From assembly GCA_035553515.1 (NCBI GenBank), contig DATNDG010000098.1, positions 1-64,000 on the forward strand: DNA of 64,000 bases, in the 5' to 3' direction. The notes under the pieces were generated by a model. The model worked only from the letters and a program-made list of their open reading frames with translations, had not been told where the DNA came from and did not search any database. The position numbers and the translations under genes are program-made. Below are positions 34,630-42,928 of this stretch, in pieces (position 1 is the stretch's first letter; each line of letters starts with the position of its first letter). This DNA is from DAHUYF01 sp035553515 (lineage in GTDB: Bacteria; Pseudomonadota; Alphaproteobacteria; ATCC43930; CGMCC-115725).

Positions 34630-34787
34630 CGCGTTGCGCCGGGTGCGAGGGGCCTGCGGCGTGCACGACACCTGTCCGGCAAGTTGCGTGACGGCGCCGA
34701 ACCTTGCGCGATCGACTGATTACGCTTCACGAATTCGAGCGTAGCCTCGCGCTTGCGGAACACGCATCCGCAGCAGGGAGGATGACG

Positions 34788-35108
34788 ATGCCGAAGTATC
34801 TCATCAAAGCCCGCTATACGGCCCAGGGTCTCAAAGGCCTGCAGGAAGAAGGCGGAACCCGTCGCAAAGAGAGCATCAGCAACGCTCTCTCCGCGCTCGG
34901 AGGCAAGCTCGAAGCGATGTACTTCGCCATGGGGGACGATGATGTGGTGGTCATCGCCGACGCACCCGACAATGCGGCGATCGCGGCGGTGGGCATCGCA
35001 GTCAGCGCCACGGGCTCGGTTCGGACGGAGACGGTGGCGCTGCTGACGCCGGAAGAGATCGACAAGGCGGTCAAGCACAAGATCAATTATCGGCCTCCCG
35101 GCCGATAA
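34788..35108 (+). CDS. GYD domain protein
   Basis: A 106-residue GYD-family protein: KYLIKARYTAQGLKGLQEEG, then GKLEAMYFAMGDDDVVVIAD, VSATGSVRTETVALLTPEE. The ATG at 34788 with AGGGAGGATGAC before it is preferred over the upstream ATG of the open frame. Small ferredoxin-like fold; biochemical role unknown. Confidence 0.85.
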   Translation: MPKYLIKARYTAQGLKGLQEEGGTRRKESISNALSALGGKLEAMYFAMGDDDVVVIADAPDNAAIAAVGIAVSATGSVRTETVALLTPEEIDKAVKHKINYRPPGR

Positions 35109-35204
35109 CACGCCGCGAGCGCGCGGGAACGCTCGCCTCAGCCGTCGAGGCGGGCGTTCCACTTCGCCGGATCGCCTGTCGGCGATCACGCGCACAACAC
35201 CCCG

Positions 35205-35387
35205 TTACTTCGAGGCGGCGCTGCCGCTCGAAGGGGCTGCCGTTGCGGCCGCAGGCGCCGCAGCCGTGTCGGGCGCCGGCGCGGCCGCAGAGGGAAATGT
35301 TCCGGTGTCGAGTATCTCCCATTCCGCGTGAGCCGCGGTGGTCGCGCAAAAGCCGAACAGCAAGGCTACCGCGAGCAGCATTCTCAT
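35205..35387 (-). CDS. small secreted Ala/Pro-rich protein
   Basis: A 60-residue protein with a Sec signal (MRMLLAVALLFGFCATTAAH-A) and an Ala/Pro/Ser-rich mature part. AAGGAG lies upstream of the start. Function unknown. Confidence 0.55.
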   Translation of the reverse strand: MRMLLAVALLFGFCATTAAHAEWEILDTGTFPSAAAPAPDTAAAPAAATAAPSSGSAASK

Positions 35388-35676
35388 GATGAGTCTCCTT
35401 GCACGAAGGTTACCCTGAGTCTACCCGGCGGGCACCGCGGCTATTCGTGAGCGCGATCACATCCAATGCCGGGAGCCGCTCGCGCCGCGCCTGCTCGGCA
35501 CACCGCCGTACCGGGTTTTCTCCGGCTGGCTCAGTGAGTCAGGGGATGGCGCAGCCCTCGCGCCGGACGCAGCATCGGCTCCTGAGCTGGCTGGCCGTCG
35601 CTGCCTGGGTTCGGGCGATGGGCGAACCGGTGAGGAGGGTGTTTCATCTCACGGTTTCATCGGGAGGTAAGCGCAA

Positions 35677-36270
35677 ATGGCTAGGATCACGACAAAGGGT
35701 TGGCTGGTCACGAGCGTGGCGCTGTTCCCGCTTGTGGCTTCGGGATGCGTGTGGAAGAGCGACTATGACGCGCTGCAGTCCCAGAACCAGCAGCTTCAAA
35801 CGCAGAACCAGCAGCTCCAGGCGCAGAATCAAGAGTTGCAGACGCATGTCGGTCGGTTGCAGCACGCGATGGCCTACACGGTGAACAGCGACCTGCTGTT
35901 CAAGTCGGGCAGCTGGGAGATGACCGATCGCGGCAAGGAGATCATCGCCAGGATGTCTCGGAAGCTCGCGCCAACCCAGAAGGACAAGCTGATGGTGGCC
36001 GGCTACACGGACAACGCGCCGATCGGCCCGCGGCTCAAGAAGTCGGGCGTGACCACGAACGAAGAGCTGTCGCAGAAGCGCGCCGACGCGGTCATGCAGT
36101 ACCTGATTACTCAAGGCGTGCGGCCGGAAATGGTCGCCGCGAAGGGCTTCGGCGAGGCCGATCCGGTCGCCCCGAACGACTCGGCCAAGGGCAGGGCGCA
36201 GAACCGTCGCGTGGTGCTGAGCGTGCTGCAGGAAACGGCGTCGCAGGGCAGCTCCGTCCCGTCACAGTGA
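35677..36270 (+). CDS. OmpA-family peptidoglycan-binding lipoprotein
   Basis: A 197-residue lipoprotein. The signal ends in a lipobox (LVASGC, C24). A short Gln-rich coiled coil follows, made of QNQQLQT-type heptads (about 32-55), then an OmpA domain with DLLFKSGSWEMTDRGKEII, LMVAGYTDNAPIGPRLKKSG, SQKRADAVMQYLITQGV and GRAQNRRVVLSVL. The Asp and Arg that bind diaminopimelate are present. ATG at 35677 after GGGAGGTAAGCGCAA. Likely tethers the membrane to the wall. The CAG/AAC-rich repeats could slip. Confidence 0.9.
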   Translation: MARITTKGWLVTSVALFPLVASGCVWKSDYDALQSQNQQLQTQNQQLQAQNQELQTHVGRLQHAMAYTVNSDLLFKSGSWEMTDRGKEIIARMSRKLAPTQKDKLMVAGYTDNAPIGPRLKKSGVTTNEELSQKRADAVMQYLITQGVRPEMVAAKGFGEADPVAPNDSAKGRAQNRRVVLSVLQETASQGSSVPSQ

Positions 36271-36327
36271 ACATCCGCGGCCAAGCTTGCCCTCCCAGTG
36301 AGGGGAAGGGGATGCTCGTGCCGTGCG

Positions 36328-36378
36328 ATCAGCGCAGCTTGATCGGCGGCACGAGGAGCGCAGCGGAGAGGCGGTCAG
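36328..36378 (-). pseudogene. relic of an SppA C-terminus
   Basis: On the minus strand this 51-base segment reads SDRLSAALLVPPIKLR then stop, against SGRVSGTLLMPPIELR then stop at the true sppA end (36990-37040): 43 of 51 bases match. It directly follows the stop codon of the methyltransferase gene. A partial duplication of the sppA tail, with the rest of that copy missing. Confidence 0.65.
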
Positions 36379-36379
36379 A

Positions 36380-36976
36380 TCAGCGGCGGCGGAACACGGC
36401 GCCGTAGTGGTAGGGGGAGACCTCGACCAGCTTTGACAGCGCGAAGCCAGCGGGCTCGACAGCTTCGATCGTCCCCGCTGGCGTCATCCGCAATTCCGTG
36501 GCTGGACCTCTCGGCTCGCCGAGCACCGTCGTTGCCTCGCGCGGCATGGCGTGCCAGTTCACGATGGTGAAGAACCCCGCAGGATCGAGGCTGTCGCGAA
36601 CGGCGCTCGCGAGCCGCGGCCTGTCCGGCACGCCGTGGAACGCGTTGGCCATGAACACAAAATCGACCGGCTCGGGCAAGAGCCTCGCGATGTCGAACGC
36701 GTCGCCCTCGATGAACCGGCAATTGGCGATGCCGCTCTCGGCGAGGCGCTTGCGGGCGGTCTCGATGAGGCGCGCGTCGATGTCGATGGCGAAAACCCGG
36801 CGCGCCAGCCGGGCGATTTGCAGGGTGAACCAACCGTCGCCCGAGCAGAGATCGGCGACGATCATGCCCGGCCTCATGCCGACCTGATCCAGTACGCGCG
36901 CGGGCTCCGGCCAGAGGGCTTCCCACCAGCCGGGATCGGGCATGTCTGTGCTCTCGAAAAAACCCGAGAACGTCAT
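36380..36976 (-). CDS. class I SAM-dependent methyltransferase
   Basis: A 198-residue methyltransferase. Motif I is VADLCSGDGWFTLQIAR, followed by FAIDIDARLIETARKRL (acidic residue binding ribose), FIEGDAFDIA and the FVFMANAFHGV strand. ATG at 36976 is 13 bases beyond the sppA stop, so the two are in one transcript; a second ATG at 36943 (MPDPGWW) is possible. Substrate unknown. Flanked by the sppA gene and a relic of its tail. Confidence 0.85.
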   Translation of the reverse strand: MTFSGFFESTDMPDPGWWEALWPEPARVLDQVGMRPGMIVADLCSGDGWFTLQIARLARRVFAIDIDARLIETARKRLAESGIANCRFIEGDAFDIARLLPEPVDFVFMANAFHGVPDRPRLASAVRDSLDPAGFFTIVNWHAMPREATTVLGEPRGPATELRMTPAGTIEAVEPAGFALSKLVEVSPYHYGAVFRRR

Positions 36977-36989
36977 AGCTCGTTCATGC

Positions 36990-38759
36990 TCAGCGCAGCT
37001 CGATCGGCGGCATGAGGAGCGTGCCGGAGACGCGGCCGGAATCGACGCGCTCGAGCGCGGGGGCGAAGAGGGCGAGAACGCGGTCGAGCGCGGCGAGGCG
37101 CGTGGCTGCGGCGTCGCTGGAAGCGCCCCGGCCCAAGAGACGCGCGATGATCGCCGCCGGGCTCTCGCTGGGCTTCGGGAAGGTCTTCAGGGTGACGTCG
37201 CTCTCGGCGGGGATGCCGGCCGCCTGCTTTGCGAGCTCGAGCGCGGCGTGGAAGCCGCCCAGCACATCGACGAGGCCGTTGTCGTGCGCCTCGTCTCCGG
37301 TCCAGACGCGGCCCTTGGCGATCTTCTCGACGGCGTCGGCGCTGAGCTTGCGGCCTTGTGCCACGCGATCCTTGAAGACGCCGTAGACATAGTCGAGCGA
37401 CTGCTCGAAGCGCTGATGCTCCGCGGGCGTGAAATCCTCGACCACGCTGTCGATCGCGGCATTGCGGCCGATCTGCGCGCCGTCCCAGGTGATGCCGAGC
37501 TTCTCAGAGAGGCCGTCGATCAGCACCTTGCCGCCGAGCACGCCGATCGAGCCGGTGAGCGTCGCGGGCTCGGCGACGATCTTGTTGGCGCCGGCGGCGA
37601 TGTAGTAGCCACCGGAGCCCGCGACATTGCCCATGCTGACGATGATCGGCTTGCCCGCCTGGCGAGCGCGTTGCACCTCGCGCCAGATGGTCTCCGATGC
37701 GGTGGCGGAGCCGCCGGGGCTGTCGATGCGGAAGAGGATGGCGCGCACAGCGGCGTCGGCAGAGGCGGCGCGGAAGGCGCGAGCGAGCGTAGCGGCGCCG
37801 AGCAGCTCGGATCCGGAGAGCGGGTTCGCGCTGCTGCTGCCGCTGGTGATGAGGCCGGTGCCGTAGATGACGGCGATGGTGGGACCGCTTTCATGCGGTC
37901 TTCCGGCATCGTCGAGATAGCGCCTCAGCGAGACAAGGGCGGCGTTGTCGCCGGCGCGTACGCGCGCCGCCGCGACCGCGTCGTCGCGATAGCCCTGATG
38001 GTCGATGAGATGGGCGTCGAGCGCCTGCTGCGGCGTGAACGGTCCCTCATCGATGAGCTCGCGCACGCGAGCGGGATCGAGCTTCCGGCCGGCAGCGATG
38101 CCGCCCACCACCTGATCGTAGACGGAATGGAGCAGCGATTGCGTTTCCTCGCGCTGCGCCGGCGTCATCTGCGTCTCGGTGATCGTGTTGGCGGCAGTCT
38201 TGAACTCCTCGCGATGGTCGATGCGGGGTGCCACGCCGATCTTGTCGAGCAGCCCGCGGAAGAAGGGCATCTCGGCGCGCAGACCCACGAGGCCGACCGA
38301 GCCCACAGGCTGGAGCCAGATCTGGTCGAAGGCGGTGGCAAGATAATAGCCGCGCAGGCCCGAGCCGAGCTCGCCGAAGCTGGTGGCATAGGCGAAAGCG
38401 AATTTGCCGGTCGAGCGGAAGCGGGCGATGGCGTCGCGCAGCTCCTGCACCTGGGCGGTGCCGAGCGAGCCATCGCCGACCCGCGCGACAATCCCCTTGA
38501 TGTGGGAATCGGTGCTGGCGCGCTCGATACCGTCGAGCACGTCGCCGAAGCTGGTGTGCTCGCCGAGCACCAGCCGCTCGACGCCGTCCTGGGGCGCACC
38601 TTCGGGGAGGGGACGGGTCAGGTCGAGCGTCAGCACGTCGCGCTCGGCGAGCGGCTCCGCGCCCGGCTTCAGCAGCAGCCAGGCGGCAATGCCGGCGACG
38701 ATCACGGCGAAGACCAGAACGCCGATCGTGGCGAAGAAGCCGAGAATGACGCGGCGCAT
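36990..38759 (-). CDS. sppA: signal peptide peptidase SppA, 67-kDa type
   Basis: A 589-residue membrane-bound serine protease that degrades cleaved signal peptides in the envelope. One N-terminal membrane helix (residues 5-30). The tandem S49 architecture is seen: the N-terminal half carries the lysine-region segment SGLRGYYLATAFDQIWLQP, where the usual catalytic lysine position needs checking, and the C-terminal half carries the serine in GNVAGSGGYYIAAGANKIVA. RIDSPGGSATASETIW is the strand-turn typical of S49. Ends LLMPPIELR. Transcribed before the methyltransferase. Confidence 0.92.
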   Translation of the reverse strand: MRRVILGFFATIGVLVFAVIVAGIAAWLLLKPGAEPLAERDVLTLDLTRPLPEGAPQDGVERLVLGEHTSFGDVLDGIERASTDSHIKGIVARVGDGSLGTAQVQELRDAIARFRSTGKFAFAYATSFGELGSGLRGYYLATAFDQIWLQPVGSVGLVGLRAEMPFFRGLLDKIGVAPRIDHREEFKTAANTITETQMTPAQREETQSLLHSVYDQVVGGIAAGRKLDPARVRELIDEGPFTPQQALDAHLIDHQGYRDDAVAAARVRAGDNAALVSLRRYLDDAGRPHESGPTIAVIYGTGLITSGSSSANPLSGSELLGAATLARAFRAASADAAVRAILFRIDSPGGSATASETIWREVQRARQAGKPIIVSMGNVAGSGGYYIAAGANKIVAEPATLTGSIGVLGGKVLIDGLSEKLGITWDGAQIGRNAAIDSVVEDFTPAEHQRFEQSLDYVYGVFKDRVAQGRKLSADAVEKIAKGRVWTGDEAHDNGLVDVLGGFHAALELAKQAAGIPAESDVTLKTFPKPSESPAAIIARLLGRGASSDAAATRLAALDRVLALFAPALERVDSGRVSGTLLMPPIELR

Positions 38760-38790
38760 GAAGGGGCTCCGGTTCGTGAAGGGACTTCGG

Positions 38791-39363
38791 CTAACGGTCG
38801 AGGCGGTGGTAGTCGCGGTTCGGCATCATGTCGAGGGCGTAGGCCATGCGGTTCGACAGGTTGAAGAAGGCGACCGTCTCGGCGAGGTCGAAGCAGTCCT
38901 CCTCGCTGAGCCCCAGCTCACGAAGCGTCGCGCGGTCTGCCTCGCCGACATCGTGCGGGGTCAGGGTCAACTTCCAGGCAAAATCGAGCATGGCGCGCTG
39001 GCGCCGATCGAGCTTCGCGACGCGATAGTTGAAGACCATCATCTCGCCGAGCTCGGGATCGCCCGAGAGCCGCCGCACCGCCTGGCCGTGAGCGACGAGG
39101 CAGTAGTAGCAGCGATTGGCGGAGGAGACGACGACCGCGACCATCTCGCGTTCGAGCTTGCTGAGCCCCGAGGGCGCCAGCATCAGCTCGTTATACATCG
39201 CCATGAAGTTGCGGAGCTTCTGCGGACGGAGGCTGTAGGCCTGCAGCACGTTCGGGACGAAGCCCAGCTTCTCGACACATTTGTCGTAGACCGCCTTCAG
39301 ATCGTCATCGAGCTTGGCCGGGTCGGCGATGGGAAGCGCCGAGACGTGATCGGGCTGAGGCAT
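38791..39363 (-). CDS. AhpD-like peroxidase-related protein
   Basis: A 190-residue carboxymuconolactone-decarboxylase-fold protein of the peroxidase-related type. The redox pair is CYYC in SSANRCYYCLVAHGQAVRRL, with the histidine that relays protons. The N-terminus AVYDKCVEKLGFVPNVLQAY is typical. Start ATG at 39363. Likely alkyl hydroperoxide reduction or a related redox function; physiological partner unknown. Confidence 0.9.
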   Translation of the reverse strand: MPQPDHVSALPIADPAKLDDDLKAVYDKCVEKLGFVPNVLQAYSLRPQKLRNFMAMYNELMLAPSGLSKLEREMVAVVVSSANRCYYCLVAHGQAVRRLSGDPELGEMMVFNYRVAKLDRRQRAMLDFAWKLTLTPHDVGEADRATLRELGLSEEDCFDLAETVAFFNLSNRMAYALDMMPNRDYHRLDR

Positions 39364-39391
39364 GGGTCCTCCCTGGGCTCCAAGGCGGCGC

Positions 39392-40462
39392 TCAGCCGCG
39401 CAGCGCGCGCTGACGCAGCAGGTGATCGGCGAGCACGATCGCCATCATCGCCTCGCCGACCGGCACGGCGCGGATGCCGACGCAGGGGTCGTGCCTGCCC
39501 TTGGTGCTGATCTCGACCTCCTTGCCGTGGATGTCGACGGTGCGGCGCGGCGTCAGGATCGAGCTGGTCGGCTTGACAGCGAAGCGGAGGACGATGTCCT
39601 GACCGGTCGAGATGCCGCCGAGCACGCCACCTGCCTGATTCGAGAGGAAGTGGACCTCATCCCCCGCCATGCGCATCTCATCGGCGTTATCCTCGCCGGA
39701 GAGCTCGGCGGCAGCGAAGCCCGCGCCGATCTCCACACCCTTGACCGCGTTGATGCTCATCATCGCCTTGGCGAGATCGGCGTCGAGCTTGTCGTAGATG
39801 GGATCGCCGAGGCCGGCGGGAACGCCGCTCGCCACCACCTCGATGATGGCGCCGGCCGAGGAGCCGCGCTTCCTCACCTCGTCGAGGAAGCCTTCCCAGA
39901 CCTGCACCGATTGGCGGTCGGGCGACCAGAAGGGATTGTCGTCGACCGCGTCCCAATCCCAGCGCGCGCGGTCGACGCGGTGGGGGCCCACCTGGATCAG
40001 CGCGCCACGGATGGTGACACCGGATCCCAGGATCTGGCGCGCGACCGCGCCGGCGGCGACGCGGGACGCGGTCTCGCGCGCCGAGGCGCGGCCGCCGCCG
40101 CGATGGTCGCGGATGCCGTATTTCTTCCAATAGGCGTAGTCGGCATGGCCGGGGCGGAAGCGGTCCTTGATCGTCTCGTAATCCTTGGAGCGCGCATCCT
40201 CGTTCTCGATCATCAGCGAAATCGGCGTGCCGGTGGTGCGCCCCTCGAAGACGCCGGAAAGGATGCGGACGCGGTCGCTCTCGCGCCGCTGGGTCGCAAA
40301 GCGCGACTGGCCGGGGCGCCGCCGGTCGAGCCAGTGCTGGATGTCGCTCTCGGCGAGCTCGATCAGCGGCGGCGTGCCGTCGACCACGCAGCCGATGGCC
40401 GGCCCATGGCTTTCACCCCAGGTGGTGAAGCGGAAGAGGCTGCCGAAGCTGTTGCCGGCCAC
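39392..40462 (-). CDS. aroC: chorismate synthase
   Basis: Last step of the shikimate pathway, converting EPSP to chorismate with reduced FMN. The 356 residues show all signatures: GNSFGSLFRFTTWGESHGPA, DGTPPLIELAESDIQHWLDR, RPGQSRFATQRRESD, HADYAYWKKYGIRDHRGGGR and ASARETASRVAAGAVAR. The GTG at 40462 is chosen by alignment. It begins five bases after the fabI stop, so they form an operon. Confidence 0.97.
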   Translation of the reverse strand: MAGNSFGSLFRFTTWGESHGPAIGCVVDGTPPLIELAESDIQHWLDRRRPGQSRFATQRRESDRVRILSGVFEGRTTGTPISLMIENEDARSKDYETIKDRFRPGHADYAYWKKYGIRDHRGGGRASARETASRVAAGAVARQILGSGVTIRGALIQVGPHRVDRARWDWDAVDDNPFWSPDRQSVQVWEGFLDEVRKRGSSAGAIIEVVASGVPAGLGDPIYDKLDADLAKAMMSINAVKGVEIGAGFAAAELSGEDNADEMRMAGDEVHFLSNQAGGVLGGISTGQDIVLRFAVKPTSSILTPRRTVDIHGKEVEISTKGRHDPCVGIRAVPVGEAMMAIVLADHLLRQRALRG

Positions 40463-40467
40463 GGCCC

Positions 40468-41280
40468 CTACACCACGGATATGTCGGGCGCGTCGACCGC
40501 TTTCATGCCGACGACGTGGTAGCCGCAATCGACGTGATGCACCTCGCCGGTGACGCCCGAGCCCAGATCGCTCAAGAGGTAGAGGCCGGCGCCGCCCACA
40601 TCCTCAATGGTGACGTTGCGCTTCAGCGGCGAGTTGTATTGATTCCATTTCAGTATGTAGGAGAAGTCGCCGATGCCGGAGGCGGCAAGCGTCTTGATCG
40701 GGCCGGCCGAGATGGCGTTCACCCGGATGTTCTGGCCGCCGAGATCGACGGCGAGATACTGCACGCTGGCTTCGAGCGCCGCCTTGGAGATGCCCATGAG
40801 GTTGTAGTGCGGCATGACGCGTTCGGCGCCGAGATAAGTGAGCGTCAGCAGCGAGCCGCCCTCCTTCATCAGCGGCGCGGCGCGGCGCGCGAGATCGGTG
40901 AACGAGTAGCAGGAGATCTCGAGGCTCCGGAGGAAATTCTCGCGCTTGGTATCGACATAGCGGCCCCTGAGCTCGCTCGGATCGGCGAAGCCGATGGCGT
41001 GGACGGCGAAGTCGAGCCGCCCCCAGCGCTCGTCGATGGCGGCAAAGAGGCCATCGAGGCTCTCTTCGTTGGCGACATCGCAATCGCGCACGAAGTCGCT
41101 GCCGACCTTCTCGGCGAGCGGCCGCACGCGCTTGCCATAGGCATCGCCCTGATACGTGAAAGCGAGTTCCGCGCCATGCGCCGCGACCAGCTTGGCGATG
41201 CCCCAGGCGAGCGAGCGCTCATTGGCAACGCCCATGATCAAGCCGCGCTTTCCTTGCATGAGCGCCTTGGATTCCGTCAT
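40468..41280 (-). CDS. fabI: enoyl-[acyl-carrier-protein] reductase (NADH)
   Basis: Completes each cycle of fatty-acid elongation; target of triclosan. The 270 residues fit. Motifs: MQGKRGLIMGVANERSLAWG at the NAD site, TYLGAERVMPHYNLMGISKA with the catalytic Tyr and Lys (Y-x6-K), and GPIKTLAASGIGDFSYIL. ATG at 41280. The upstream region carries the parS-like site and the 19-bp-spaced palindromes described separately. Confidence 0.97.
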   Translation of the reverse strand: MTESKALMQGKRGLIMGVANERSLAWGIAKLVAAHGAELAFTYQGDAYGKRVRPLAEKVGSDFVRDCDVANEESLDGLFAAIDERWGRLDFAVHAIGFADPSELRGRYVDTKRENFLRSLEISCYSFTDLARRAAPLMKEGGSLLTLTYLGAERVMPHYNLMGISKAALEASVQYLAVDLGGQNIRVNAISAGPIKTLAASGIGDFSYILKWNQYNSPLKRNVTIEDVGGAGLYLLSDLGSGVTGEVHHVDCGYHVVGMKAVDAPDISVV

Positions 41281-41403
41281 GCGCCTCAAACCCTCCGACC
41301 CCAACATAGCTCACAAGCGGGCGATCCTACACGATGGGCAAGGGGCCCGGAAGGAGCCGGCCTGTGGCGGGCGAGGGTGAGGCTCCGGCCGGCCGCCGGG
41401 TGC

Positions 41404-41436
41404 GTGAAACACGCGGCCAATGTTTCACGGGAAACA
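41404..41436. promoter_or_regulatory. parS-like ParB binding site
   Basis: TGTTTCACGGGAAACA (41421-41436) matches the conserved bacterial parS TGTTTCACGTGAAACA at 15 of 16 positions; the mismatch breaks the central CACGTG. A further GTGAAACA half (41404-41411) forms an inverted pair with TGTTTCAC across a 9-base gap. Located upstream of fabI. Confidence 0.5.
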
Positions 41437-41444
41437 GCGCGACC

Positions 41445-41495
41445 TTCCCCAGGGGAAGATGCGTTCCCCGGGGGAAGACCCGTTCCCCAGGGGAG
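41445..41495. repeat. three palindromes spaced 19 bp apart
   Basis: TTCCCCAGGGGAA (41445-41457), TTCCCCGGGGGAA (41464-41476) and TTCCCCAGGGGAG (41483-41495) repeat at an exact 19-base period. The copies are themselves palindromic, with 6-base variable spacers. They lie in the 235-base interval upstream of fabI. Probably protein binding sites (iteron- or operator-like). Confidence 0.7.
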
Positions 41496-41514
41496 CGGGC
41501 GCCCGGCAGGCCGG

Positions 41515-42249
41515 TCAGTTCCGCGACGAGTTGCCGGAAAGCGCGGGGGCCGCTTGCGATCGATCCCCCTCCTTGATGATGACCGAGATCGCGGCCGCCT
41601 CACCGACATTTGCCTTGTCGGACGTCGCAAACTGATGGGTGCGACGCTCGACACTCTCGCCGGCACCCGGGGGGACCTGGCTATATTTCGCCACGATGGC
41701 CGCGGAGCGCTGCGAGGGGCCGCTACCGGCAGCCTCGACGAACGGTGCTTCCAGCTCGAAAATCGCAATACTGCTCTGGCTGGCGACGCAGCGCACCGGC
41801 GCAAACAGGGCATGCGCCACACCTGCCGAGCTGCCGTGGCGCTGAGCCGGGCGCCATTCGCCGATGAAAATCGACTCGTAGGTCTTCGGATTCTGTCGAT
41901 CATGCATAAGGACGTAATCCCAGCGGCGAACGGTCATCGGCGTTTCCTCGAGATCACCCGCCGCATCGGCCAGGGCGTTCCGCGCCTGCTCCGTCGCATC
42001 GCGGAGCAGCGTGCGGACAGGAACTTGCAGGTAGAGTCTCTCGCAACCCCGGTCGAAATCGTGAGCGCGGGCCAAGGCGAACTCGGTCGGGGCCACCTTG
42101 ATCGTCTCTTTGATGAGCAATTTGCCGCTCGCGCTCTCCTGCTTGCCGCAGCCGAGCAACGGCAGCGCAGCGCAGAGGGCCGCTGCGGCGAGGGTGGGGA
42201 GGGGGCGGATTGGCGTCCGCCGGTGCATTGCTCCGGAGACCTGCAGCAT
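41515..42249 (-). CDS. lipoprotein, unknown function
   Basis: A 244-residue predicted lipoprotein: signal MLQVSGAMHRRTPIRPLPTL continuing to the lipobox LPLLGC, then GKQESASGKLLIKETIKVAP. The mature part has three cysteines and a segment RRWDYVLMHDRQNPKTYESI. The ATG at 42249 is chosen for GGAGG seven bases upstream; an ATG at 42228 is also possible. No family recognised. Confidence 0.65.
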   Translation of the reverse strand: MLQVSGAMHRRTPIRPLPTLAAAALCAALPLLGCGKQESASGKLLIKETIKVAPTEFALARAHDFDRGCERLYLQVPVRTLLRDATEQARNALADAAGDLEETPMTVRRWDYVLMHDRQNPKTYESIFIGEWRPAQRHGSSAGVAHALFAPVRCVASQSSIAIFELEAPFVEAAGSGPSQRSAAIVAKYSQVPPGAGESVERRTHQFATSDKANVGEAAAISVIIKEGDRSQAAPALSGNSSRN

Positions 42250-42396
42250 TCCACACCTCCCTGCGCCCGACCCCGCGGCAAGACGTGGGATCAGGCTCGG
42301 AAGCTCCGACAGCGATTGCGATCCGGAACCAGCCTGAGACGGCGCGCGTAAGCTCCCCGAAATCGGGCGGCAGATCGGCCTAGGGCCGATCATCCC

Positions 42397-42786
42397 TCAG
42401 CAGGGAGTGAGCAGGAGCGAGCCGGAAGCGGATGCCGAGCCATTCAGTGGGCGCAGACAGTGCCCATAGGGGATCACGATGGGCTGCGGCTGCGCGACGG
42501 AGTGGTTCGTGGTCGCGAGATGGTTCGGGGTGTCGAGATTCAGGGCGAGCTCCCTGCCGAGCGCCGCTCCGGCCGCGACGCCAAGTCCGGTCATGGCCAG
42601 AGCCCCGCTTCCGGCACCGAACTGGGCGCCGAGATATCCGCCGAGTGCGCCGCCTGCGAGCGCACCGACCGCCTCGGCTGCGCTGCCGTTCGCCGGCCAA
42701 GTGGAAGGCGGCTCGGTTATCTGGACGCAGCCCCCGAGCATCGTCACTGCCGCGCACAGCGCTAGGGCATGAAGCCACCTGACCAC
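42397..42786 (-). CDS. glycine-zipper lipoprotein
   Basis: A 129-residue lipoprotein with lipobox MLGGC after MVRWLHALALCAAVT, then a glycine-zipper stretch GALAGGALGGYLGAQFGAGS and AMTGLGVAAGAALGRELALN that should insert in a membrane. A short polar C-terminus ends TPC. GTG start. Resembles small outer-membrane glycine-zipper lipoproteins such as those of the SlyB/YmgG groups; exact role unknown. Confidence 0.7.
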   Translation of the reverse strand: MVRWLHALALCAAVTMLGGCVQITEPPSTWPANGSAAEAVGALAGGALGGYLGAQFGAGSGALAMTGLGVAAGAALGRELALNLDTPNHLATTNHSVAQPQPIVIPYGHCLRPLNGSASASGSLLLTPC

Positions 42787-42928
42787 GATCAGCCTCCTTG
42801 TGCCGGCTCATCAGGAGCCTCTCGGATCGGTATAGACGAAGAAAGCAACCGAGGCGCGTTGAAGAAGCCGGTGAGTACTTCAACCTGGAGCAGGGGGCTT
42901 GTGGCCCGTGCGCCTAACGTGCAGAACT

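Noticed and set aside
36942..38864. Long plus-strand open frame of 640 codons opposite sppA
   Set aside because: It mirrors sppA codon structure, is rich in Arg/Glu/Ala/Gly with no motif, and sppA is unmistakable on the other strand.
41445..41495. Regular repeats considered as a CRISPR array
   Set aside because: Repeats are 13 bases with 6-base spacers and no cas genes; binding sites are a better reading.
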